Below, one piece after another: positions 55,501 to 64,000 of a DNA stretch of 64,000 bases (its first letter is position 1; the number at the start of each line of letters is the position of its first letter). Source of the stretch: Platerodrilus igneus (Eukaryota; Arthropoda; Insecta; Coleoptera; Lycidae); assembly GCA_036346225.1 (NCBI GenBank), contig JARFIW010001082.1, forward strand, positions 5,208,001-5,272,000, in the 5' to 3' direction. A program made the position numbers and the translations under genes. Under the pieces are notes generated by a model that saw nothing but the letters and a program-made list of their open reading frames with translations, was not told the DNA's origin and ran no database searches.

Positions 55501-56680
55501 GGCAGGTGTAAGATTACAATTTTTCTCATTACTTGAAATAAACGATGTATTACTGCAGAAATCTCTAAATATCCATTATAATGTTTATACTGAATATAAC
55601 TTATGAATAGCTGAAAATAGAGCTTTTGAATTTAACGTTGCTTTCGGTGATTCCAAAAATAAAACAAAAGGTGTTTTACGATTCAATTGGTAGTATACAT
55701 AATCGAAAACGTTTACTATATAAAGTTATTCTAGAATAGAATAGCAAGAAAGAGAACTTACTATTTTAGCATTTATATCAAACCCGCATCTTACAATATT
55801 GTGCTTATATGGTTATTCTGGCTCAAATTAGAAACTAAATACTCATATTACTGTTCGCATAAAAGAGAAATAATTACTCCTTAAGTTAAATCAATATTCT
55901 GTTCCTACAAATTTGATGGGTCTGAAAGGCAAATAGAATTACCTCATCCGTTCCGAAACTAAGGTAAACATAACTACGAAACTGAGAAGAACGAGCACAA
56001 AAAGTTTAGCGGAGCCACGAAGACGGGAAAAGTTTTAAAGTTAGCCTTCTTGTATATTAACGAAAAAGCAAAAAGGTATAAAGTAAAGACTTTAAAAGAT
56101 ATTTTTAGAATACGTTTTATATTATTAAAATTGGTGCATCGATGTGATTATTATGCCTTAGAATAGGGAACACTTATTTACAATGAATAAAATTATTGCT
56201 AATGCAATATTGGTTTAGTGTATAAAATTAGGCACGAAAATCGGATAACGAATGCCTATAATGAGTACTCAAGTATAGTGAAGACGAGACATTTTAATCA
56301 AATTTAGTTTAATAAAAGTGCTAGATTTCAAAATATGTGCAAGAATTTGAACTATCAAGCGTTTCTCTTGCATACCATTAGGTCTATTTAATTGGGACTT
56401 GAAAATTTTCACTGTTCATACTAAACAAAGCGGAAAATTTATAAAGGTTTTATATCAACTTCTATAAAAACTTTAAAAATATCCCGAATAAATTTATTGG
56501 CGTTTTTCAAGCGTTTTGAAAAATTGACTGTGTAATTAACTTGAAAGTAATATCGCGTAGTCTGGAATATTGTTTTTCATTTCTTTCAAAGAAATGAAAA
56601 AATGCTGGTGATAAAGCGAGAATTATATGTTACTTCCAAGCAGGGGCTGATTTCTGACTTCACATACGCATAGCTCTATG

Positions 56681-56682
<2 letters not shown>
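55501..56682. other. Non-coding AT-rich DNA
   Basis: No gene, element end or RNA recognised. (TA)n at 56683-56713 ends the stretch. Confidence 0.5.
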
Positions 56683-56713
<31 letters not shown>

Positions 56714-57986
56714 CTGGGTGCTTCAAAAAAATGTATACACACTTTAAACTATTGTAGTTTTCCCGCACTACAAGGCTAATGTTATATTTCTTCGCCAGGT
56801 GCCAGCATAATCGTCCCTCTATGTTATATTATCAGTTGGAATTTGTAATATCAACATGGCGGACGTACGTTTGAGTTTTGAAGAACGTAAGCAGGTTATT
56901 AAGTGGTACTGGAAGTTTGAGAATGTAAATGAAGTTCAAAGACAGTGGAGAAGGGAGTATGATACAGAACCACCTTCAAGATTAACAATTACACGCATAC
57001 GAGACAAATTCGAAGTTCATGGAACAGTGTGTGATGTGCATAAAGGTCATTCAGGTCGGCCTCGAACAGCTACAAGTGATGAGTCATCAACGACAGTCTT
57101 GGAACTGTTTCAACGCTCTCCTAACAAATCTTCAAGGCAAGGGCACGTAAAAGTGATGTAAGTGCTAGCAGCGTGCTACGCATTCTGAAGAGAGGCAAGT
57201 ATCGTGTTTACATTCCAAGGCTGGTGCAACAGCTAAATGACGACGATCCAGATCGAAGGTTGCAATTTTGTGAATGGATTCAGGAGATGGTGATACGTGA
57301 ACCGGGATTTATGGGTAGCATCATTTGGTCGGATGAAGCCCAATTCAAACTTAATGGAACTGTCAATAGGCACAATTGTGTTTACTGGTGTGAAGAAAAT
57401 CCTCACATTACAATTGAAAAAGCTGTAAATTTGTCTGGTGTAAATGTGTGGTGCGGTTTGTCTTCAAGGGACTCATTGGACCTTTTCGATTTGAAGGCAC
57501 TGTAACTGGTATTAATTACCTAACAATGCTTGCTGATTCCATATTTCCTGCCATTCGTGCATTATACGGTAATGATGATTTTATTTTCAACAAGATGGTG
57601 CTCCGCCGCACTATCACAGGGACGTACGAGCTTACCTGGATCTCCAGACCTTACACCACTGGATTTCTTCTTGTGGGGCACAGTAAAAGATGAGGTGTAC
57701 AAACGTAAACCACGTAACCTAGACATTCTTTGGAATGAGATTCAAGCAGTGTGTAGAGAAATCTCATTGGACGTTTTGATACGATGTACAGAATCTGTGG
57801 TGACTCGTACTCAGAATTGTATTGATGCTGCAGGTCACCAATTTGAACAGTATTAACATTTGTTATTTATGTTTCATTTACATTGGACTTTCAGCTTTCT
57901 ATTTTCCTGAAATTTAACTTTGTAGAACGGTAAATAAATTTTCTATGGAAGTTCAAAGTGTGTATACATTTTTTTGAAGCACCCAG
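56714..57986 (+). mobile_element. Mariner-superfamily element, internally deleted
   Basis: The ends read CTGGGTGCTTCAAAAAAATG and the inverse CATTTTTTTGAAGCACCCAG, with TA on each side inside a (TA)n tract. Total length 1273 bases. The inverted repeats extend about 30 bases (to GTATACACACTTT). It carries one transposase pseudogene and lies directly beside the interspersed repeat copy 2. Confidence 0.9.
56856..57856 (+). pseudogene. Mariner-type transposase with a catalytic-region deletion
   Basis: MADVRLSFEERKQVIKWYWK begins a frame with an N-terminal helix-turn-helix (residues about 1-60) and a second one (HKGHSGRPRTATSDES onward). After a frameshift near 57140 comes GTRKSDVSASS / VLRILKRGKYRVYIPRLVQQ. 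Then IIWSDEAQFKLNG holds the first catalytic Asp (57330). After another shift come GINYLTMLADSIFPAIRALY and QQDGAPPHYHRDV (second Asp, about 57590). The sequence then jumps from AYL directly to SPDLTPLDFFLWG near 57640, removing about 25-30 codons that should separate the second and third acidic residues. The C-terminus ends at 57856. Not functional. Confidence 0.85.
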
Positions 57987-57989
57987 TAT

Positions 57990-58900
57990 ATATATTGACG
58001 TGATAAAGAGGTCACGAGAGAACATGGGAACCCAAATCCTATAAATAAAGTCCACCGAAATAGAAGGTAATTGAAATCTCCGAATACTTATTGTTCTACC
58101 CTGTATAAAAACAAGCCGTGTGTAAATAAAATCATTAAAACTATAATAACAAAAACCTAAGCTCATCAAATGTACAAGAAATAACTTAGATTTATGCCAT
58201 TCATTTCATAAAAACACTCTTCCCGTGTATTTAAAAGCCCTGGTTATAAATCAATAATACAGTCGCGTGTACTTTATACCTTATGCAAATCAATCATTTT
58301 AAAGCGTACTATAAATTCAAAGTCGGTTAATACATCCCTGTAAAAACGAGTTTCAATCTTTAAGATATAAAGCCATTTATTTTCATTTATCGTAAAAACA
58401 ATGCAAATTTTATTGGATTTTGACAAACAAACCCTTATTAAATATGTGTCCAAAATATGCATTAGAACACAATTATGGAGATGCAAATCTTTTTGCATTT
58501 GCAAAAGCCGTTGGGAAAGCAATTAAAGCTTTAATTATCTAAATTGACCACCGTATAACATTTTATGAGTTTTAAATTAAATATTAATCCGTAACATTCA
58601 TGAATAATAAAGAATTTTCAAAAAAACCATTAATTCAATAAACTCCCTTTCAAAGAACTCGCGTTATTATTATAAAGACAATAAAATCAATTTTATTGCT
58701 TTCGCATTACTATAGGCTAGAATGCGACGCTAAATTAACTCCGTGAATCAGACAAGGATCGACAACGCCTTGCTATGCTCGTAAATCATTCGGCCGCGGC
58801 TGTTTGATACTAATTAGACCATTAAAACCGTGGAATTCCCGGAAATATTACATCACGTAGGAGACAAAGATTCGAATTAAATTGCGTAAAAAATCTTGAC
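57990..58900. repeat. Interspersed repeat, copy 2 (left part)
   Basis: Diverged match to 43060-44140 (see there). It is followed by about 0.4 kb without a counterpart. Confidence 0.6.
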
Positions 58901-59279
58901 GGTACTTTATTAGAGGTATTCATTCATAAATTTGCGATTCACTTTAAAACGTCGAACATGTTACTTTGAGAACGGTCATTTATTAAGTATGCGGCATGCA
59001 TACAGTATTTAACATTTAAAATGTAATTTTGAATAAAGAAGTAATTTTTAAAACGTAACTCTGCATAAATATGGAACATAATTATTTTTCTAAAATACTA
59101 CGAGTACTGATCAATCTTCGGCATAGATACTCCTGATGCAAGAGCTACTCTGAAGTTAATTAATTTAAAATAAAACAAGATGCACTTCTGGTGAATGATA
59201 TCCTAGATGAAAATTTGAAATATGAAAAATCTTGTAAACTGAGCCTTTGACATCAATTTAAAAATGGATGCAAAAGGTA
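58901..59279. other. Non-coding, between the two parts of repeat copy 2
   Basis: AT-rich, no gene. It occupies the position where copy 1 holds the BEL/Pao remnant. Confidence 0.5.
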
Positions 59280-59894
59280 TTTAATAACGTTAATTACAAA
59301 TTGAATAAGCGCTATTTTTCCATCGCAAGTATTAATTTTACATTTCTTTGTTTGTAACTAATATTTGAGTATTTTGTCATTTGAGTTTAAGGTACAATAA
59401 GTCTTAAACATATAATTTTTTTTAAGGATATTTACCAGAAAGTTTTGAAGTCAGAGTTCGAAACATTTTGACCTTTAAATAGATCATATGTCAAGGGATT
59501 TTTGGTCAAACAACCTTACAAGCGTAGGAAAAAAAGACAGGCAAATTATTCACAAGAAAAGAGATTTGGGTTCTGTAAATATTAACAAAGATTAGGTAAG
59601 GAATATTTTAATAATTAATTAAATAGGTACTTGTTAGGAATAATACATGTTTAAAAATTATGCTGTAAACTGTTGTATATTCTTTTGTATGCAAGTAAAT
59701 TGCTTTTGAATGTATAAATGTTTTTTAAGATTTCTGCGATTGATTTCATTTTGTAAATTGCATAATTTTTGTGGGGCTAACCAGGCAAGAAAAAGTTAAA
59801 AAAGAAGGTATGTAAGTAATTTCAAATTTACAAATTGCTGTACCGTGTCACGGCGCTCTTTTAGCACCTACTCCACAGGAATAGGGTAACGCAG

Positions 59895-59900
<6 letters not shown>
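59280..59900. repeat. Interspersed repeat, copy 2 (right part)
   Basis: Diverged match to 45870-46500, ending at the (AT)n tract at 59896-59932. Confidence 0.6.

Positions 59901-59932
<32 letters not shown>
59896..59932. repeat. (AT)n microsatellite
   Basis: Uninterrupted AT run. Confidence 0.95.
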
Positions 59933-59934
<2 letters not shown>

Positions 59935-60479
59935 CTGTGAGGTTTACCTGTATACTCGCCCTCTAATTCGTGGACTCTAATATTGGGTCGACATAAGTGC
60001 TGTGAGGCTCCTGAAAATTGCCCTCGGCTGCTCTACACTTTTCTCCTACTAGCTAAAATTGCTTAAATTTTACACAGGCACCTACCTGTTAAATCTATAA
60101 ACTCTCGCTCAATATCACTATGCTGAAACCTAAATAGAAATTCACACCTTAGAGAGGAAGCCGGCGATCGACGCTATTTAGCATCATTCTATATACTAGC
60201 TAGAACGTCTGAAGAATACAAAATACTGCTTTTCTCCATGAATATTTTGATAAATAAGTACGCTAAAGACACATGTCAACTTGCGGCAGACTTCAGAGAT
60301 GATTACTTATGAAAATATAGCGGAAGAAAACAAATGTTAACAAAAGATTTAAAAAAGCATGAAAAAGAAACTGAAAATGTTAATGGTGCAAAAAGAAAAA
60401 TGAAAGAAGATAGTCAATATCCTAAAATTGTATACAGTTTCAATTTATAGTGTAACATGTTAAAATCTTAAAACAAATT
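59933..60479. other. Non-coding
   Basis: Less AT-rich at 59940-60060. No gene or element recognised. Confidence 0.5.
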
Positions 60480-61145
60480 TTGAATAGTATTACATTGCTC
60501 TTTATTTACAAAAGGCTGTGACGTTACCACGAAATAGCAGTCGCACAGAGAGGGGTGCGTATGGGCAGGAGGTGCGCGCGCGCAGGGGTGCGCATGGGCA
60601 GGGGGTGCGCATGGGCTGGGATGTGTCTGGGTGTGCGCGAGGGAAGCGGATGTTAACAGTACCAAGCATCTAATTCTTTATTTGGTATGGAGTACTTGAC
60701 GGCGTATGTATCCGGAGTAAAAAACACGATTTGTACACGCAGATAATTAATAAAATTAGTTTATCGAAGGAAGATGACAAGCGTAACATCATCCTGGGAG
60801 CACATCAACATACGCATGGGTAGTATAAAGATATAAATCTAAGATAGTTGTATAGATTTTGTAAATCTATTGTATATATTAGTTTTAAGATTCCATAATT
60901 TTTAAGTTCCTCGCCCTTTTTCCAAATGCTTTCTGCTTCTATCCTGGTTGACAGAGTATACGTGTTACCTCCACGTGGTGTTCGCGGGACACAGCGGTTT
61001 TAGATTTCTAGGGAAATGGTTGGTTAAAGCATATGCCTTGGGTAGTGAAAAAAGGGTTTTAAAGATGTAGCTAAATAAAAGATGGGTAAAAATTCGAGGT
61101 TTGGGTCATTAAAAGGCGTGACTTTGTAAGGGGTGGTCCTATTTA

Positions 61146-61163
61146 AAATCTATTTACAGGTTT
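61146..61163. repeat. Iteron-like hairpin motif, copy 7
   Basis: AAATCTATTTACAGGTTT, one stem mismatch, preceded by TTTGTAAGGGGTGGTCC. Confidence 0.65.
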
Positions 61164-61433
61164 GGGCTCCCTAGAAAAATCTACTTTAAAAGACGTGATA
61201 ATTAATTTCGATTCCCCAGGAAAATTCTATACTAATTTGATAGGTTACACGGCGGAGTTATATTAAAAATACTGAAAGAGTAATTTTGTATAATAATTCT
61301 AAAAATGGTGTTGGTGGTTAAATACATACAGGTAAAACCCACAATAAAACAATTATACGCGTCACTTTTCCAGTCAAGACTTGCATATAACGCCAATTAA
61401 CATAATAAGGAGCTGCGCACGCTCGACCATCGG

Positions 61434-61462
61434 CATAAAAGGCGATGGAGGCATGTTTCAGT
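61434..61462 (+). promoter_or_regulatory. Core promoter of the 275-residue gene
   Basis: GGCATAAAAGGCG (TATA at 61434-61440) is followed about 25 bases later by TTTCAGTGC, an initiator-type TCAGT. Both are kept in the copy at 470-510 (minus), supporting function. The start codon lies 51 bases after the initiator. Confidence 0.55.
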
Positions 61463-61512
61463 GCATTAGTCATCAAAGTATCGTCGAGTTTGATTAAAAT
61501 TATAAGTTAAAG

Positions 61513-62340
61513 ATGGATTTTTCTTGTGTTAACGTTACAAGTGATGTGCGAGTACCACAATTAAATATAAACCAACTAGTTGGTAAGACAACCTATAGGT
61601 TAGGCAAATTTCCTCCAAATTCTCACGACCATATAATAGAAGTTGGTTTTGATTTATATGGTGGTCTTCAACCTGTCATCCAAGTTATTTGCTGTAGTGG
61701 AATGTGTGCAGATTCTACGATAACATTCTCATACTTCGATTGGAAGAAATTGTGTACTTTTCAAGTGGAATTTCAAATTCACCAATTTGCTCAAGACTCA
61801 AAACAAGTCAGATTAAATGGTTTGGCTACTGGAAACGACGTTGTTGACATACAATTGGGTCAAGATTTCAAATTGCAGCTGAGCACAGCCTTTAATAGAA
61901 GTATATGGCTGTTGAACAATTTTGAAAAAAAGAATTTATATAATATGGAGATTACGAAAGATCGGAATGTTATTGTGCTACCTGCGTACGAGTGCATCAA
62001 GCTTTTAAATTTGCGAGAATTAATCTGTTTTAAAATGGCTGAGTTAAGGTGTAGAAACTTTCCAGAATTTTACGAAAAATTTGTTGGTGATATAAAAAAT
62101 GTATGTGGAAATACGACGGTGGAGGAAAGGGTTCAAACGTTATTAGAGGAAGAGAGCCGTGCCAGTATTTCTCTGTCTAATGATTGCAGCAATTTAAATT
62201 ACTTGACAGTGTTGGAAATTATTAAATGTTACCCCATCCAATACTTAAAAGATGCGACTGCAAGGCAATCGCTTGCGCAAATGTTTAGAGATTTGGCTAT
62301 CCCAGTTTCGCCAGACTCTGGTTATCTCAGCGGTTACTAG
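61513..62340 (+). CDS. Element-encoded 275-residue protein, unknown
   Basis: An intact ATG-to-stop gene with a matching TATA/initiator upstream and an ATTAAA signal about 30 bases after the stop. The N-terminal half appears beta-rich, with a cysteine cluster ICCSGMC (59-65) and ITFSYFDWKKL (70-80). A second similar block reads FNRSIWLLNNFEKKNLYNME (127-146) and VLPAYECIKLLNLREL (155-170). The hydrophobic-W/Y-xx-L spacing recalls PC4/Sub1-type single-strand DNA-binding repeats, but this is a weak resemblance. The C-terminal 100 residues are helical and acidic. No signal peptide or membrane segment. Broken copies lie at 1-424 and 5905-6345, so it is a regular gene of this element family. It is absent from both arms of the 12.4-kb copy. 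Confidence 0.7.
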   Translation: MDFSCVNVTSDVRVPQLNINQLVGKTTYRLGKFPPNSHDHIIEVGFDLYGGLQPVIQVICCSGMCADSTITFSYFDWKKLCTFQVEFQIHQFAQDSKQVRLNGLATGNDVVDIQLGQDFKLQLSTAFNRSIWLLNNFEKKNLYNMEITKDRNVIVLPAYECIKLLNLRELICFKMAELRCRNFPEFYEKFVGDIKNVCGNTTVEERVQTLLEEESRASISLSNDCSNLNYLTVLEIIKCYPIQYLKDATARQSLAQMFRDLAIPVSPDSGYLSGY

Positions 62341-62844
62341 ATGTTATCAATACATGTATGTATTTTATTAAAAACATTATATTTTCTTGATAAAGTTTGT
62401 TTTTACATATTTGTATCGCCAACATTAGCAAAAATTATTAATAGACGTATTAAACTATCTTGTTTTTATTTTTAGGTTTAAAGTGGTGTACCCCGCAGAT
62501 AATAAACGCAATATACCGCATGTCAACAAAAAGATTGTAGGGAAATTCAAAGACAACTTTAACGTGGGTCTAGTATTAAAAATTTGTTGGTAGTAAGGTT
62601 AAGTCCTACTGTATTGTAAGCGAGAAAGACACGATTAAAAAGATTAAAGGGGTCTCACGAAGTGTAGTTAAGAATATTAATGTAGATAGTTTTAAGGACA
62701 TTGTACATTGCGGGAGATTTGGTTCTAGGAAATGAGCAACCTACGAAAGTACGGAATATTTGGTATTAATGCTAATTGGTTTAGTGACCGCGTTTGTGCA
62801 CTCTTCGAGTATCTTCGGCAATCTTTGATTGTTTCCAAAGAAAA

Positions 62845-62990
62845 TATTCAAGCCTACCATTTCCGAAAATATGACATAAAAGTTATTTAAAATTAAATTG
62901 CTTTATTAGTAAGTATCCTGTAGACAACAAGTTGGTATTCCCTTAGTAAAGGTTTAAAGTGTTTATTTAAAATTTGTATTTCCCTAAATA
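62845..62990. repeat. Conserved non-coding block shared with the palindrome arms
   Basis: TGCTTTATTAGTAAGTAT and TGTAGACAACAAGTTGGTATT are nearly unchanged relative to 24590-24640, while flanking sequence is unmatched. Better conservation than the surroundings suggests a functional site or a promoter for the downstream frame. Confidence 0.5.
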
Positions 62991-63482
62991 CGTAGTCGAT
63001 GCTGGTTACTAGAAAGTACCTTGTGTGAATCCCCAGCAATTATACATCAATTTTAATGCACTGTATTCAAACATAATTAATAGAAAGTCCTAGAAAAGAA
63101 ATGATATACAGCTTTCATATGTAATTTAGGTAATCCATAATTGTTAAGGAATTAATTCAGAACGACTTGTATTTTCCAAGCATTTGAGCATATAATTAGT
63201 TGTGACGTACTTAGTAATTAGAAAAATGTTAAACCAGACATTGATAACAGTTTAAAATTTAAAAAGTTATGGATTTGAATATTCTAAAAAAACAGTGCAT
63301 CACCGTTTGAAAAATGGTTTTAAATATTAAACACTTATGGGCCATAAAGGACTCATTTCTAAAACTCTCACGTTTTCGATTTTTTGGAGAAGTTTGGTTA
63401 ACGCATATGCCATAAATGAACAAAAATTTTAAAGAGATTTGGGAGCTTTAAAGTGTAACTTTGTAAGGAGTAGTCCTATTTT

Positions 63483-63499
63483 AAATCTGTTTACAGATT
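63483..63499. repeat. Iteron-like hairpin motif, copy 8
   Basis: AAATCTGTTTACAGATT with the context GTAAGGAGTAGTCCTATTT, 41 bases before the ATG of the diverged small ORF. Confidence 0.75.
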
Positions 63500-63539
63500 C
63501 GAATTCTGCGTAAAATTCTAGGCTAATTTGATGTATTGC

Positions 63540-63690
63540 ATGACTAAAAAAATGTTTAAGGACGGTCGGAAATCGCTGCCGGTAAAAAATCTTAAAATGA
63601 GGGTAGCTCCTTTGGGGATGATGCTATCTAATAAATTCTTAGAAATTCTGGTAGCCGAGAAAATTTTAATATTAATTGATACGAAATAAG
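63540..63690 (+). pseudogene. Diverged 74-residue small ORF, truncated
   Basis: ATG at 63540 reads MTKKMFKDGRKSLPVKNLKM, then RVAPLGMMLSNKFLEILVAE and KILILIDTK before a TAA where the arm copies have Gln. The remaining codons continue in frame as far as RRRKLFGSD near 63745. Many amino-acid positions are kept despite divergence of the DNA, an argument for past coding. Confidence 0.45.
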
Positions 63691-63821
63691 ATAGGTTTAT
63701 CTCGAAAGATGCATTGGTTAGAAGAAGAAAACTATTTGGTTCAGATATGGGAACAAAGAGCAAAATTTAGAGGATTGGGAGATTTAAAAGGGTATAACTT
63801 TGCAGGGGGTGCTCCGACTTT

Positions 63822-63838
63822 AAATCCATTTGCAAATT
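63822..63838. repeat. Iteron-like hairpin motif, copy 9 (degenerate)
   Basis: AAATCCATTTGCAAATT after TTTGCAGGGGGTGCTCCGACTT. The stem has mismatches, but the context is that of the other copies. A further small-ORF unit follows at about 63880. Confidence 0.55.
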
Positions 63839-64000
63839 CGGGTTGTGCATAAAATTCTAGACTAATTTGATGCGTCGCATGGCTAAAAAATTTATAAGGA
63901 CGGTCGAAAATCGCTGCCGGTAAAAAATCTTAAAATTGGGGTAGTTCTCTGGAGGATGATGCTATCTGAAAAATTCTTAGAAATTCGGGTAGCTAATATT

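Larger units (their letters stand above)
60480..64000 (+). mobile_element. Diverged second copy of the palindromic element's arm
   Basis: In order, 60490-61200 matches 22320-23050 (minisatellite, ASNSLFG frame, hairpin motif). 61200-62480 is absent from the arm and holds the 275-residue gene. 62490-62670 matches 23080-23260, 62845-62990 matches 24540-24650, and 63400-64000 matches the hairpin/small-ORF units of 25980-26560. Divergence is clearly higher than between the two palindrome arms. The copy continues past the window edge, so its end, its duplication and whether it is itself palindromic cannot be seen. Confidence 0.8.

Overview
This is eukaryotic, AT-rich DNA, almost certainly from an insect. 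The arthropod-type families present support that: an errantivirus-like Ty3/Gypsy element with an envelope gene, a BEL/Pao element, an R1-clade LINE, and several Tc1/mariner-superfamily elements, one with a DD41D-like spacing. I see no operons, CRISPR arrays or intact host gene. The only likely host coding sequence is one small exon on the minus strand near 42.2-42.35 kb. Most of the window is a nest of transposable elements and virus-like integrated elements in various states of decay.

Layout. 1-3.5 kb: part of a virus-like element (minus strand) with a broken copy of a 275-residue protein gene and a broken piece of a Polinton/Maverick-type DNA polymerase N-terminal region. 3.5-7.5 kb: an inverted, very error-rich copy of 1-3.5 kb (and of sequence left of the window) behind a short hairpin-repeat module. 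7.5-12.8 kb: the 3' two thirds of an errantivirus-like Gypsy element (RT, RNase H, integrase, F-like env, 3' LTR), noisy at its left end. 13-14.4 kb: a dead DDE transposase. 14.38-26.75 kb: a 12.4-kb element with two inverted arms of about 4.87 kb, AG...CT ends and a perfect 6-bp target-site duplication (CACCAT), the signature of Polinton/Mavericks. Between the arms lies an intact 794-codon gene with motifs reminiscent of rolling-circle replication initiators. 26.75-38.5 kb: mostly non-coding, with a 0.47-kb foldback element, a 188-bp hAT MITE with 8-bp duplication, and a DD41D-type mariner relative with about 445-bp inverted repeats. 38.6-39.4 kb: a decayed, rearranged copy of the 794-codon gene. 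39.5-46.5 kb: two BEL/Pao pieces, a candidate host exon and a diverged interspersed repeat. 47.0-52.8 kb: an R1-type LINE whose 3' part carries three long tandem repeats. 53-60 kb: AT-rich DNA, a long (GA)n tract, an internally deleted mariner-type element and a second copy of the interspersed repeat. 60.5 kb to the right edge: a diverged second copy of the palindromic element's arm, which keeps an intact 275-codon gene missing from the 12.4-kb copy.

How the parts fit. The 794-residue Rep-like protein, the C2H2 zinc-finger/PolB N-terminal module, the 275-residue protein, a family of 74-residue repeated small ORFs, an iteron-like hairpin motif seen nine times, and a hairpin-array module at the centre of two separate inverted duplications recur together in several copies. 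I infer one family of Polinton-like, virus-derived elements. The 12.4-kb copy looks like a copy-back (snap-back) derivative in which one end was copied inverted onto the other, truncating the duplicate of the Rep-like gene at the junction. This is the most notable system in the window. Single-base homopolymer differences between the arms and the noisy 3.7-8 kb block indicate long-read consensus errors, so frameshifts should be read with caution.
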